DNA of 64,000 nt from positions 157,277 to 221,276 of the forward strand of contig NZ_BOQP01000039.1 of assembly GCF_018332715.1 (NCBI RefSeq), read 5' to 3'. The DNA is from Winogradskya consettensis. GTDB taxonomy: Bacteria > Actinomycetota > Actinomycetes > Mycobacteriales > Micromonosporaceae. The translations under genes were made by a program, and so were the position numbers. The stretch's first letter is position 1. The number at the start of each line of letters is the position of its first letter. Shown one piece after another: positions 49,206-57,298 of this stretch. Under the pieces are notes generated by a model that worked only from the letters and a program-made list of their open reading frames with translations, made no database searches and had not been told where the DNA came from.

Positions 49206-49958
49206 GTGACGGGCGAAGAAGAATTCCTCGAGGGATACGACCCGGGTGCCTACGCGCCCGTCGCCGTCACGGTCGATGTGGTTGCGCTGACCATCCGGGA
49301 CGGGCGGCTGCACGTGCTGCTCGTCGAGCGGGGCGGGCACCCCTACGCCGGGTGGAACGCGTTGCCCGGCGGGTTCGTGCAGGAGGAGGGGCTCGACGCG
49401 GCGGCGCTGCGCGAGGTCGGGGAGGAGACCGGGCTCCGTCCCGGCGAGGGCGAGCTGGATCGGGTCCACCTCGAGCAGCTCCGGTCGTACGGTGACCCGG
49501 GCCGGGATCCGCGGATGCGCGTCTTCTCGGTGGCCTACCTGGCGTTCGCGCCCAGCCTGCCCGACCCGCGTGCCGGCACGGATGCGGCCGGCGCGTTCTG
49601 GATGCCGGTCGACGAGGTCGGCGAGCTCGCGTTCGACCACGCGGCGATCCTGGCCGACGGGCTCGACCGGGCCCGCTCCAAGCTCGAGTACACGCCGCTG
49701 GCCACCGCGTTCGTCGGCACCGAGTTCACCATCGCCGAGCTGCGGGCCGTCTATGCGGCGGTCTGGGGCGAGGAGCTGCACCCCGGCAACTTCCATCGCA
49801 AGGTGCTCTCCGTGCCCGGCTTCGTGGAGAGCACCGGGGAGACCGCCGCGCGCGCCGGGGAACGCGGTGGCCCCAAGCCCAAGCTCTACAGGGCCGGTGA
49901 CGCGCGGCTGCTGCACCCCGCGCTGCTGCGGCCGACGAGGGAGGAGGACATTCGATGA
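49206..49958 (+). CDS. NUDIX domain regulator, NrtR-like
   Basis: 250 residues. Residues 18-155 are a NUDIX domain whose box is GGFVQEEGLDAAALREVGEE (GX5EX7REXXEE) continuing TGL. Residues 160-245 form a winged-helix-like end (FTIAELRAVYAAVWG, NFHRKVLSVPGFVEST, KPKLYRAGDARLL), the build of NrtR repressors that sense ADP-ribose or NAD-related metabolites. The complete NUDIX box suggests it may retain hydrolase activity. GTG start behind GGAG. First of four coupled genes; its stop overlaps the next ATG. Confidence 0.85.
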   Translation: MTGEEEFLEGYDPGAYAPVAVTVDVVALTIRDGRLHVLLVERGGHPYAGWNALPGGFVQEEGLDAAALREVGEETGLRPGEGELDRVHLEQLRSYGDPGRDPRMRVFSVAYLAFAPSLPDPRAGTDAAGAFWMPVDEVGELAFDHAAILADGLDRARSKLEYTPLATAFVGTEFTIAELRAVYAAVWGEELHPGNFHRKVLSVPGFVESTGETAARAGERGGPKPKLYRAGDARLLHPALLRPTREEDIR

Positions 49959-50932
49959 TGTCCTTCGAGGACGCCGTCGCGGTGATCGAGCGCTCGGGTT
50001 CCTTCCCCGAGCTACTCTCCGATCCGCTGCTTGCGGGTGTCGAGCGCGGCCGGGCGTACAAAATGATGGTCAAGATCGTGCATCCGGATGCCGCACCCGC
50101 GGGTCGTGGCGGGAGTGCGACGCGGGCCGTCGCCAAGCTCTCGTTGTTGTGGGAGCGGGACCGGAGTCTGACCACGAAGCGTGCGACCTATCGCATCGGG
50201 GCGGGCGTGGCGAGCGGGGATCTGGCCGACCTGATCGCGCTCGACGACGACAAGCTGCTCAAGCTGCCGCGGCAGCCCGCTGACAACGACCTGATGCGGG
50301 CCGAGGCGCGGGCACTGGAGACGTTGGCGCGCGACGGTGATCCGCGTTACCGGGCTTATGCTCCGCGGCTGATTGAAAGCTTCACCCATCAGGACGATGT
50401 GGGTACGCGCCGCAGCGCCCTCGTGCTGCAAAGGCTCGACGGTTTTGTGCCGCTGACCGGGCTGGCCGGCCGGCTCGACCCGCGTGACGTCGCGTGGATG
50501 TGGCGGCGGCTGCTGACCGGGCTCGGCTGGGCACATCGGGCCGGGCTGGTGCACGGGGCGGTGCTGCCCGAGCACGTCCTCATCCATCCGGGCGAGCACG
50601 GCGTGGTGCTCGTCGACTGGTGTTACAGCGTCTCCGCGGGCGGTACCGTCCCGGCGGTCGTCGCGCGGCACCGGTCCGCCTATCCCCCCGAGGTCCTGGC
50701 CAAGCAGCCGGCCACCGCAGCCACCGACATCTTCATGGCGACCGGGCTGATGCTGCGGCTGATCCAGGACCCGCCCGCCGCGATGCGGCGCTTCGCCGCG
50801 GGCTGCCGATACGACGCGCCGCGCATGCGTCCCCAGGACGCGTGGCACCTGCTCGCCGAGCTCGACGAGCTGCTCGAAGACCTGTACGGCCCCCGCCGGT
50901 TCCGCCCCTTCGCGCTGCCGGCCTCTGTTTAG
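49955..50932 (+). CDS. J-domain-like/pseudokinase fusion protein
   Basis: 325 residues. Residues 8-70 look like a J-domain, with the diagnostic HPD at 43-45 in YKMMVKIVHPDAAP. Residues 75-310 match a protein-kinase-like fold: GDLADLIALDDDKLLKLPR (possible ATP-binding Lys103), helix C Glu117, LVLQRLDGFVPL hinge, catalytic loop HGAVLPEHVLI (200-210) and the metal motif DWC (221). The catalytic Asp of HRD is Ala202, so phosphotransfer is unlikely. J-domain and kinase in one chain suggests a DnaK-linked or scaffold role. Coupled to the NUDIX gene by ATGA. Confidence 0.7.
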   Translation: MMSFEDAVAVIERSGSFPELLSDPLLAGVERGRAYKMMVKIVHPDAAPAGRGGSATRAVAKLSLLWERDRSLTTKRATYRIGAGVASGDLADLIALDDDKLLKLPRQPADNDLMRAEARALETLARDGDPRYRAYAPRLIESFTHQDDVGTRRSALVLQRLDGFVPLTGLAGRLDPRDVAWMWRRLLTGLGWAHRAGLVHGAVLPEHVLIHPGEHGVVLVDWCYSVSAGGTVPAVVARHRSAYPPEVLAKQPATAATDIFMATGLMLRLIQDPPAAMRRFAAGCRYDAPRMRPQDAWHLLAELDELLEDLYGPRRFRPFALPASV

Positions 50933-50942
50933 GGAGACCACC

Positions 50943-51893
50943 ATGGGAAGTGGACGCTGGTCCACCGATGTCTACTCGGCCGCCGCGAACTACCGCGCCG
51001 CGACCGGGACGAGCGCCTTCGCCTACAGCGACAGCGGCGCGCGCAAAGCACACGAGGCCCTCGACCCGATGGGCGTCGGCAAGCGGGAGAGCCGCGACAG
51101 CGCGGAACACCCGCAGAGCACCCCGATCGCCGTCCTCTTCGACGTGACCGGCTCGATGGGCTCGGTCCCGCGCACCCTGCAAGCCAAACTCCCGCAACTG
51201 CTGGGCCTGCTGACCCGCAAGGGTTATGCCACCGACCCGCACATCATGTTCGGCGCGGTCGGCGACGCCACCTGCGACCGGGTGCCGCTGCAGGTCGGGC
51301 AGTTCGAGTCGGACAACCGGATGGACGACGACCTGGCCCGGATCGTGCTCGAGGGCGGCGGTGGCGGGCAGCGCACCGAGTCCTACGAGCTGGCCATGTA
51401 TTTCATGGCCCGGCACACGAGCACGGACAGCATGGAGAAGCGGGGACGTCGCGGCTACCTCTTCCTGATCGGTGACGAGATGCCCTACGGCACGGTCAAG
51501 CCCAAGGAGGTCAAGCGGTTCATCGGCGACACCCTGCGCGAGCCCATCGGGGTCGAGGCCATGGTCGCCGAGTTGCAGCGCAGCTTCGACGTCTACTACA
51601 TCCTGCCGTCGGCGGCGAGTTACGGCGGGGACAAGGAGATCCTCGGCTTCTGGCGGGGACTGCTCGGCCAGCAGGTCATCGAGCTGGACGACCTCGACGC
51701 GGTCTGCGAGACGATCGCGCTCACCATCGGGCTGGGCGAGGACCGGATCGACCTGGACGAGGGGCTCGCCGACCTGGCCGACGTGGGCTCGGCGGCCGGT
51801 GCGTCGGTGGGTAAGGCGCTCGCACCTCTGGGCGCCGTGGTGCGCTCTTCTCTGACGGCCGGCAGCTCCGGCACGGGGAACGAGCGGCTGTGA
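50943..51893 (+). CDS. VWA-like domain protein
   Basis: 316 residues, soluble. AVLFDVTGSMGSVPRTLQAK holds a MIDAS (DxTxS form, Asp67-Ser71) of a von Willebrand factor A fold, followed by HIMFGAVGDATCDRVPLQVG and YLFLIGDEMPYG. The N-terminal 60 residues (SGRWSTDVYSAAANYRAATG) are conserved-looking but unclassified. Starts 10 bases after the J-domain gene and its stop overlaps the PurA-like GTG. VWA proteins often serve as metal-dependent assembly factors with AAA or chaperone partners; here the partner would be the J-domain protein. Confidence 0.78.
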   Translation: MGSGRWSTDVYSAAANYRAATGTSAFAYSDSGARKAHEALDPMGVGKRESRDSAEHPQSTPIAVLFDVTGSMGSVPRTLQAKLPQLLGLLTRKGYATDPHIMFGAVGDATCDRVPLQVGQFESDNRMDDDLARIVLEGGGGGQRTESYELAMYFMARHTSTDSMEKRGRRGYLFLIGDEMPYGTVKPKEVKRFIGDTLREPIGVEAMVAELQRSFDVYYILPSAASYGGDKEILGFWRGLLGQQVIELDDLDAVCETIALTIGLGEDRIDLDEGLADLADVGSAAGASVGKALAPLGAVVRSSLTAGSSGTGNERL

Positions 51894-53083
51894 GTGCGGA
51901 TCACGTCGCCGTGGTCGATCTCGGCTACGGCGACGCCGGCAAGGGGCGGGTGGTGGACGCCCTCTGCGCCGCCGGCGACGTGCGAGCGGTCCTGCGCTTC
52001 AACGGGGGAGCGCAGGCCGCCCACAACGTCGTCGCCGCGGACGGGCGGCACCATACGTTCGCGCAGTTCGGGTCGGGCACCCTGCTGGGGGTGCCCACCC
52101 ACCTGACCCGATTCGTCGTGGTCGACCCGCTCGCGCTGGCCGCCGAGGCCGCGGCGCTCGGCAATCCGTTCCACCTGCTCAACGTCGACGGCGACGCGCT
52201 GCTCGCCACGCCCTGGCACCGGGCCGCCAACCGGGCCCGCGAACGGCAGCGCGGCTCGGGACGGCACGGTTCGTGCGGCATGGGCATCGGGCAGACCATG
52301 GAGTACGCCCGGAGCCACGCCGATGCGCCCCGTGTCGCCGATGTCCTCTCCGCCGCCCTGCCTCGCAAGCTGGCCGCCGTCCGCGCCGCGTTGACCGCTG
52401 AATTCGGCCCGCTCGACGCCCCGCCGCTGGATGATGTCGTCGCCGCGTTCCGTGCCTTCGGGGCAGCGGTCTCGATCGTCGCTCCCGGTTATGAGCAGCG
52501 GCTGATGAGTGAGGGACGGTGTGTCTTCGAGGGCGCGCAGGGCGTGCTGCTCGACGAGTGGCGCGGCTGGCACCCCTTCACCACGTGGTCCACCACGACC
52601 TTCGACAACGTGGCAGCGCTCTGCGACTCGTTCGAGCGGCTCGGCGTGGTCCGCACCTACACGACGCGGCACGGCGCAGGGCCCTTCGTCACCGAGGCGG
52701 CACTCGACCTGCCGGAGGCGCACAACGGCGTGGGGGAGTGGCAGGGCTCCTTCCGGGTCGGCCACTTCGACGCGGTCGCCCACCGGTATGCCGTCGAGGT
52801 GGCCGGTGGCGTCGACGGGCTCGCCGTCACCCACCTCGACGCCCCGGCCCGCTGCCCGGAGCTGCGCATCTGCACCTCCTACGCATCGCTGGACCACCTC
52901 GACCCCGGTCCCTTCCGTGATCTGGACTATCAGGAACGGCTGACCGCGCTGCTCCTGCGTGAGCGGCCCGGGGTGCTCTATCGCCCGGACGACTGGGCCG
53001 CCGATATCGGCTCGCTGCTCGGCGCGCCGGTGCGGTTCGAATCCTGGGGCCCGAAGCGGGTCAGGCTGCGGGTGCCCGCATAG
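51890..53083 (+). CDS. Adenylosuccinate synthetase-like enzyme with altered aspartate site
   Basis: 397 residues of the PurA fold. The P-loop is VVDLGYGDAGKGRVVD (residues 8-23); the catalytic Asp of GDEGKG is kept as Asp14 but the Glu is Ala. RFNGGAQAAHNVV, CFEGAQGVLLDE in part (VFEGAQGVLLDE) and RTYTTRHGAGPFVTE match the family. The aspartate-binding stretch, normally TTGRPRRCGWFD, reads GEWQGSFRVGHFD (bases about 52732-52770), so the Thr and Arg that hold L-aspartate are missing. It is clearly a paralogue with a different acceptor or amine. Its 3' end overlaps the convergent MFS gene by 106 bases. Confidence 0.82.
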   Translation: MSADHVAVVDLGYGDAGKGRVVDALCAAGDVRAVLRFNGGAQAAHNVVAADGRHHTFAQFGSGTLLGVPTHLTRFVVVDPLALAAEAAALGNPFHLLNVDGDALLATPWHRAANRARERQRGSGRHGSCGMGIGQTMEYARSHADAPRVADVLSAALPRKLAAVRAALTAEFGPLDAPPLDDVVAAFRAFGAAVSIVAPGYEQRLMSEGRCVFEGAQGVLLDEWRGWHPFTTWSTTTFDNVAALCDSFERLGVVRTYTTRHGAGPFVTEAALDLPEAHNGVGEWQGSFRVGHFDAVAHRYAVEVAGGVDGLAVTHLDAPARCPELRICTSYASLDHLDPGPFRDLDYQERLTALLLRERPGVLYRPDDWAADIGSLLGAPVRFESWGPKRVRLRVPA

Positions 53084-54237
53084 GCCAAGGGAATCAGGGC
53101 CGAGCCGAAGAGCACCAGCGCGCTCAGCGTCAGGATCCGGTCCGTGCCCAGCGCCGCGGCCAGCGGACCGGCGAGCGCGTTGCCCACCGGCATCGCCAGC
53201 AGCGACGTCAGGATGTCCCACGACGCGACCCGGGCGAGCAGGTGATGCGGGATGTGGTCCTGGATCGCCGTGTCCCAGGCCACGCCGTAGAAGTTCAGGC
53301 CCGCATATCCGATGACCGCGCCGGCCAGCACCGCCGTCAGGGTGCCCGGCCAGACGAACGCCAGCGCCCACAGCGGCATCAGCAGCAGGGTGAGCCAGCC
53401 CGCATACAGCAGCCGGGCGGGCCGCCACCGCAGGGCGATCGCCGCGCCGATCACTCCGCCGAGCCCCTCGGCCGCCGCGATGAAGCCCGCGGCCTGCGCC
53501 CCGCCCAGCCGCTCGATGGCGAGCACCGGGACCAGCACCAGCAGGATGCCGTTGGCGACGTGATAGACGGTTGCCGCCAGCACGCCGGAGAGGAGCCAGT
53601 CGCGCTGCCGGATCTCCCGCCAGCCGGCGCCGAGCTCCCGCAGCATCCCCTCACCCGGCACCCGGACGGTCCGCGCCCGGATCAGCAGCGCGGCGGCCCC
53701 GGAGGCCACGAAGCTGGCGGCGTTGACCGCGAACCCGGTGCTCGCCCCGAACTGCGCCACGACCAGCCCGCCCAGCGCCGGCCCGACCACCCGGCAACTG
53801 GTCTGCAGCAGGCTCAGCGTCGCATTGGCGTGCTGGCGGCGGGCGACGTCGACCAGCATCGGCCTGAGCGCGGTCATCGCCGGCTCGAAGAACGCCCCGG
53901 CCCCGGCGGAGACCGCGGCTAGCGCGCACAGCAACGGCAGCTGGTAGGACCCGGACGCGAACATCACCGCGATAGCCGCCGTGGTGACGACCCGGACGGC
54001 GTCGGAGGCCACCATGACGCGCTGCGGCTGCACCCGGTCGGCCCAGACGCCGCCGAACAGGGTGCAGGCCAGCATCGCGAGCACCGAGCAGGCCATCACG
54101 AGCCCGAGATCGCCGGCGCTGCCCCCGCTGATCAGGACCGCGACGGCCAGCGCGATGGTCTGGAAGCCGTTGCCGAGCCAGGACAGGGACATGCCGGTGG
54201 CGAGCAGCCGAAAATCAGTGAGCCGGAGATCGGTCAT
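52978..54237 (-). CDS. MFS transporter
   Basis: 419 residues with 12 predicted helices. ADRVQPQRVMVASD is the loop 2-3 motif (GxxxDRxxxR type), and QHANATLSLLQTSCRVVGPALGG is the helix 5 region of the enterobactin-exporter-like MFS group. Probably an efflux pump. Divergent from the MarR regulator at 54317, a common regulator-efflux pairing. ATG at 54237 chosen; the unusually long overlap of its 3' end with the PurA-like gene implies that the C-terminal tail (after about residue 385) may be an extension. Confidence 0.85.
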   Translation of the reverse strand: MTDLRLTDFRLLATGMSLSWLGNGFQTIALAVAVLISGGSAGDLGLVMACSVLAMLACTLFGGVWADRVQPQRVMVASDAVRVVTTAAIAVMFASGSYQLPLLCALAAVSAGAGAFFEPAMTALRPMLVDVARRQHANATLSLLQTSCRVVGPALGGLVVAQFGASTGFAVNAASFVASGAAALLIRARTVRVPGEGMLRELGAGWREIRQRDWLLSGVLAATVYHVANGILLVLVPVLAIERLGGAQAAGFIAAAEGLGGVIGAAIALRWRPARLLYAGWLTLLLMPLWALAFVWPGTLTAVLAGAVIGYAGLNFYGVAWDTAIQDHIPHHLLARVASWDILTSLLAMPVGNALAGPLAAALGTDRILTLSALVLFGSALIPLAYAGTRSLTRFGPQDSNRTGAPSSEPISAAQSSGR

Positions 54238-54248
54238 GCCCGAGAGAG

Positions 54249-54266
54249 TAGTTCGGCGTCGAACTA
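54249..54266. promoter_or_regulatory. Palindrome between MFS and MarR genes
   Basis: TAGTTCG (54249-54255), GCGT, CGAACTA (54260-54266): a perfect 7-base inverted repeat just upstream of the MFS start, in the 79-base divergent region. A MarR dimer site is the likely meaning. Confidence 0.55.
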
Positions 54267-54316
54267 TTCGGCAATGAATTATTTGATGCTTGACAGATGT
54301 CTGACATGATGGGGGC

Positions 54317-54826
54317 ATGGCTCGCGATGAGATCGACGATCACGTGCACCGCTGGTCTCGCCTCTGGGAGGGCAATCCCGAGGTAGCGCCGGAGATCGAG
54401 GGTGCCCTGGTCCGGATGAAGTACATCCAGCGCCGGTCCCAGCGCGGTGACGTCGCGGCGTTCACCGATCCCGACTTCACGCGGGAGGACTACCTGACGC
54501 TGCACGCGCTGATGGTCCAGCCGGCGCCGGTCCAGGCGACCCCGGCGCAGCTCGCCGAGGCTGCCAACGTGACCCGGGCCGCGATGACGGCGCGCCTCGA
54601 CCGGCTCGACCGGGCCGGGCTGATCACCCGGGAGGTCGAGCCGCTGGACCGCCGCCGGGTGATCGTGCGGCCGACGGCGGCCGGGCGTGCGAAGTGGGAG
54701 GAGCACATCTACGCGGGCATGGCCCGCGACCGGGAGCTGCTCAAAGCGCTGAGCGTCGACGAGCTCAAGCAGCTCAACGCCATGCTCCGCAAGGTGATGC
54801 TGTCGTTCGAACAGGAGAATCAGTAG
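54317..54826 (+). CDS. MarR family regulator
   Basis: 169 residues. The winged helix runs through ATPAQLAEAANVTRAAMTARLDRLDRAGL (recognition helix in TRAAMTARLDRL) and the wing REVEPLDRRRVIVRPTAAG. N- and C-terminal helices form the dimer interface. Divergent from the MFS exporter, so it probably represses it and itself. The stop overlaps the convergent reductase stop region. Confidence 0.88.
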   Translation: MARDEIDDHVHRWSRLWEGNPEVAPEIEGALVRMKYIQRRSQRGDVAAFTDPDFTREDYLTLHALMVQPAPVQATPAQLAEAANVTRAAMTARLDRLDRAGLITREVEPLDRRRVIVRPTAAGRAKWEEHIYAGMARDRELLKALSVDELKQLNAMLRKVMLSFEQENQ

Positions 54827-55434
54827 CCGACTGCCATCGCGTGCCCGATCGTCGCCGGGTTCTGCGCTGCTTGCAGGAGTGCTCGGGCCAGGTCGGCCCG
54901 GGAGATGGTGCCACCACCCCGGACGGTGCGGTCGAGCTCGGTCCGATACCGCTTGTGGCCCCCGTTCGTCAGGCGCGGCGGCCGCAGGATCGTCCAGTCC
55001 AGGCCGCTGTCGGCGACCAGCGCGTCGGTGACCGCGAAGTCCTCGAACGACGCCCGCAGGAAGCGCCGCAGAATCGGCTTGAAGAGCCTGATCGCGGGGC
55101 CGTCGTTCGCATCGGTGACGTGCCCGGACGCGGTGACGACCAGCAGGCGGCGGACGCCGGTCGCGCGCATGGCGGTGATGATGGCCGCCGCGCCCGGCGC
55201 GCAGATCGGGGTGTCGGCGCCGGGGCGATGGCCCAGCGCCGAGATCACGGCATCGCGACCCTTCACCGCTGACTCGATGGCGACGGGATCGGTCGGGTCG
55301 GCGCGGACGACCTCCGTGGCGGTGATGTCGCCACCCGCGCGCACCACGGCGGTGACCTCGTGGCCGGCGGCCAGGGCTTGCTCGACGACGCGGCGGCCCG
55401 TGCCGCCGGTGGCTCCGAAAACGGTGATGCGCAT
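54820..55434 (-). CDS. NAD(P)H-binding protein, NmrA/atypical SDR
   Basis: 204 residues. VFGATGGTGRRVVEQAL is the dinucleotide-binding loop, and LVVTASGHVTDANDGP and WTILRPPRLTNGG are the conserved mid and ILRP segments of the BLVRB-like atypical SDR group. ATG at 55434. The TetR-type gene lies divergently upstream, across a long perfect inverted repeat. Confidence 0.85.
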   Translation of the reverse strand: MRITVFGATGGTGRRVVEQALAAGHEVTAVVRAGGDITATEVVRADPTDPVAIESAVKGRDAVISALGHRPGADTPICAPGAAAIITAMRATGVRRLLVVTASGHVTDANDGPAIRLFKPILRRFLRASFEDFAVTDALVADSGLDWTILRPPRLTNGGHKRYRTELDRTVRGGGTISRADLARALLQAAQNPATIGHAMAVGY

Positions 55435-55446
55435 GGACGCTCCCTG

Positions 55447-55493
55447 GTTAGTGAACACTCACTATCTCGCCAGGATGGTGAGTGTTCACTAAC
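55447..55493. promoter_or_regulatory. Double TetR operator between reductase and TetR genes
   Basis: GTTAGTGAACACTCAC (55447-55462) and GTGAGTGTTCACTAAC (55478-55493) are a perfect 16-base inverted pair with a 15-base spacer. Each arm is itself a near-palindrome (AGTGA-ACAC-TCACT on the left), so the region probably holds two dimer sites. Confidence 0.8.
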
Positions 55494-55502
55494 CTGTCAA
55501 GG

Positions 55503-56090
55503 GTGAGCACCCGGGACGTCATCCTCGACGCGGCCGCCGCCGTCATCCGTGACCGCGGCCTGGCCAACGCCACCACCAGGCAGATCGCGACCACGGCGGG
55601 GTTCTCCGAGGCGACCCTCTACAAGCATTTCGCCGACAAGGTCGACCTGATGCTGGCCGTGCTCCGCGAGCGCAACAGCGGCTTCACCGAGCTGGGGCAG
55701 GCCCTCGAGGACACCACCGGCGACCTCGAGGAGCGGCTCGTCGCGGTGGCCGGCGCGGCGATCGCCTTCTTCTCGGTGAACTTCCCGATGCTCGCGTCGA
55801 TCTTCTCCGACCGGGCGATCCTGCACGGGCACAAGGAGGGGCTGCACAAACACGGCGGCGGCCCGCACCTGGTCAACGAGGCGGTCATCGGATACCTGCG
55901 CCGCGAGGCCTCCGCCGGGCGGATCGCCGCGGATGCCGACGTCTACGCCGCGGCTGCGCTGCTTGTCGGAGCGTGCATGCAGCACGCCTTCCTCGGCCTG
56001 ATGGACTGGTCCGACCGGCGTGACGACGAAGCGGCCGCCCGGTCGTTCGCCCGGACCGTGATCAGGGGGTTAGAGGTACATCCCGGTTGA
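55503..56090 (+). CDS. TetR family regulator
   Basis: 195 residues from the GTG at 55503. Residues 5-50 form the TetR helix-turn-helix (VILDAAAAVIRDRGLANAT, then TRQIATTAGFSEATLYKHF). The rest is the helical ligand and dimer domain. An in-frame GTG at 55482 lies inside the operator and is less likely to be the start. It should repress itself and the divergent reductase through the 55447-55493 palindromes. The 3' end overlaps the convergent AAA ATPase gene by 21 bases. Confidence 0.85.
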   Translation: MSTRDVILDAAAAVIRDRGLANATTRQIATTAGFSEATLYKHFADKVDLMLAVLRERNSGFTELGQALEDTTGDLEERLVAVAGAAIAFFSVNFPMLASIFSDRAILHGHKEGLHKHGGGPHLVNEAVIGYLRREASAGRIAADADVYAAAALLVGACMQHAFLGLMDWSDRRDDEAAARSFARTVIRGLEVHPG

Positions 56091-57212
56091 GGGCGGGATC
56101 GGTGGGACGGTCACGGGCTGCGCGCCGGTCCTGAGGGCGTACAGCTCGGCGAGGGTCGCGCCGTCGGGCCCGATGCCCTTGGACGTTCCCAGCCAGGCGA
56201 CGGCTTCGGCGTACGACAACCGCCCCACCTCGATGCTCGCCAGGCACCGCCCCGGCCGGACCACCGCGGGGTGCAGCGACGTCAGGTCCTCGTTGGTCGT
56301 GATCGCGATCAGCGCGTTGCGGCCCTGCCCGAGCAGCCCGTCGGTGAGATTGAGCAGCCGCGACAACGACTGGCCGGCGCTCGCCTTCGCCTCCCCGCTG
56401 ATCAGCTCGTCGCAGTCCTCGAGCATCAGCAACCGCCAGCGCGGCTCGTCGTCGTCGCCGCTGCCCAGCGCCACGCTCATCAGATAGGCCGGATCGCTGA
56501 ACAGTCGCTCGGGATCGAGCACGCAGTCGACCTGGCACCACGAGCGCCACTGCTGGGCGAGGGCGCGCAGCGCGGTGGTCTTGCCCGTGCCCGGCTCACC
56601 GTGCAGCAGCAGGAGCCGCCCGTTGACCACCGTGCCGTCGAGGGTCATCAAGCGGTCCAGGGTGCGCCCGACCGCTCCCGAGTAGTTGTCCCGGATCTTC
56701 TCCCAGGGCGCCGCGTCGATCTCCCGCTGCGCCCGTCGCGGCCCGTGCGGTCCGAAATGCCAGAATCCGATGGGTACGCTGTCCGCGGCCGGTTCGACCT
56801 CCTCAACCGCATCCACGACCGCCGAGGCCAGCACCGACTCGGCCAGCTCGGAGCTCACCGCGGTCACCGTGACCCGCGCCCGGCGGCTCTGCTTCCACCG
56901 GGTCACGTGCAGCGTCCAGCCCTCGCCGATCGACAACCGCCCGTGGCTGTCCTCCTCGAGCGCGTCCCGCACCACGCGGGCGTCCTCGGTGGTCAGCGCG
57001 GCATCGGCCCGCACGTTCTCGAGGTACGACGTGCGCCCGTACGGCTCGCGCCCGGTGACGAACGCATCGAGCGCGAGCAGGTCGACCACATCCACCAGCC
57101 GGTCGCCGTCGTCGATGGAACCGGTCAGCGGCAGGGAGAGGGGCGCACCCCGGCCCGGACTGTCAATCGGCGGAGCGAGCCGGTCGAGGGGCTGATGGGG
57201 GGCGCGCATCAC
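56070..57212 (-). CDS. AAA family ATPase with DUF5925-like N-terminal domain
   Basis: 380 residues. The N-terminal half (GDRLVDVVDLLALDAFVTGR, then HVTRWKQSRRARVTVTAVS) fits the DUF5925 domain found in actinobacteria. The AAA core has Walker A LLHGEPGTGKTTALRAL, Walker B RLLMLEDCDELI, sensor 1 NALIAITTNE and an Arg-containing VVRPGRCLASIEV. The substrate of such ATPases is unknown. GTG at 57212 and ATG at 57209 are both possible starts. Confidence 0.8.
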   Translation of the reverse strand: MMRAPHQPLDRLAPPIDSPGRGAPLSLPLTGSIDDGDRLVDVVDLLALDAFVTGREPYGRTSYLENVRADAALTTEDARVVRDALEEDSHGRLSIGEGWTLHVTRWKQSRRARVTVTAVSSELAESVLASAVVDAVEEVEPAADSVPIGFWHFGPHGPRRAQREIDAAPWEKIRDNYSGAVGRTLDRLMTLDGTVVNGRLLLLHGEPGTGKTTALRALAQQWRSWCQVDCVLDPERLFSDPAYLMSVALGSGDDDEPRWRLLMLEDCDELISGEAKASAGQSLSRLLNLTDGLLGQGRNALIAITTNEDLTSLHPAVVRPGRCLASIEVGRLSYAEAVAWLGTSKGIGPDGATLAELYALRTGAQPVTVPPIPPSTGMYL

Positions 57213-57298
57213 CTCATGATCCGCTCAGTTGCCGGACGCGGCACCCCGTTTTTCACCTAGTTGGTTCTAACGGGACCGTCGTCCGTAGCCTCGGCAGC

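Noticed and set aside
49955..50932. Call as an aminoglycoside phosphotransferase or active Ser/Thr kinase
   Set aside because: The catalytic Asp of the HRD-type loop is replaced by Ala, so activity is doubtful; described as pseudokinase.
51894..53428. Long minus-strand frame over the PurA-like gene
   Set aside because: Composition of a shadow frame, and the coding strand has clear PurA motifs.
54290..54295. TTGACA as a -35 box for the MarR gene
   Set aside because: A -10 at normal spacing would fall inside the coding sequence past the ATG, so the promoter is more likely elsewhere.
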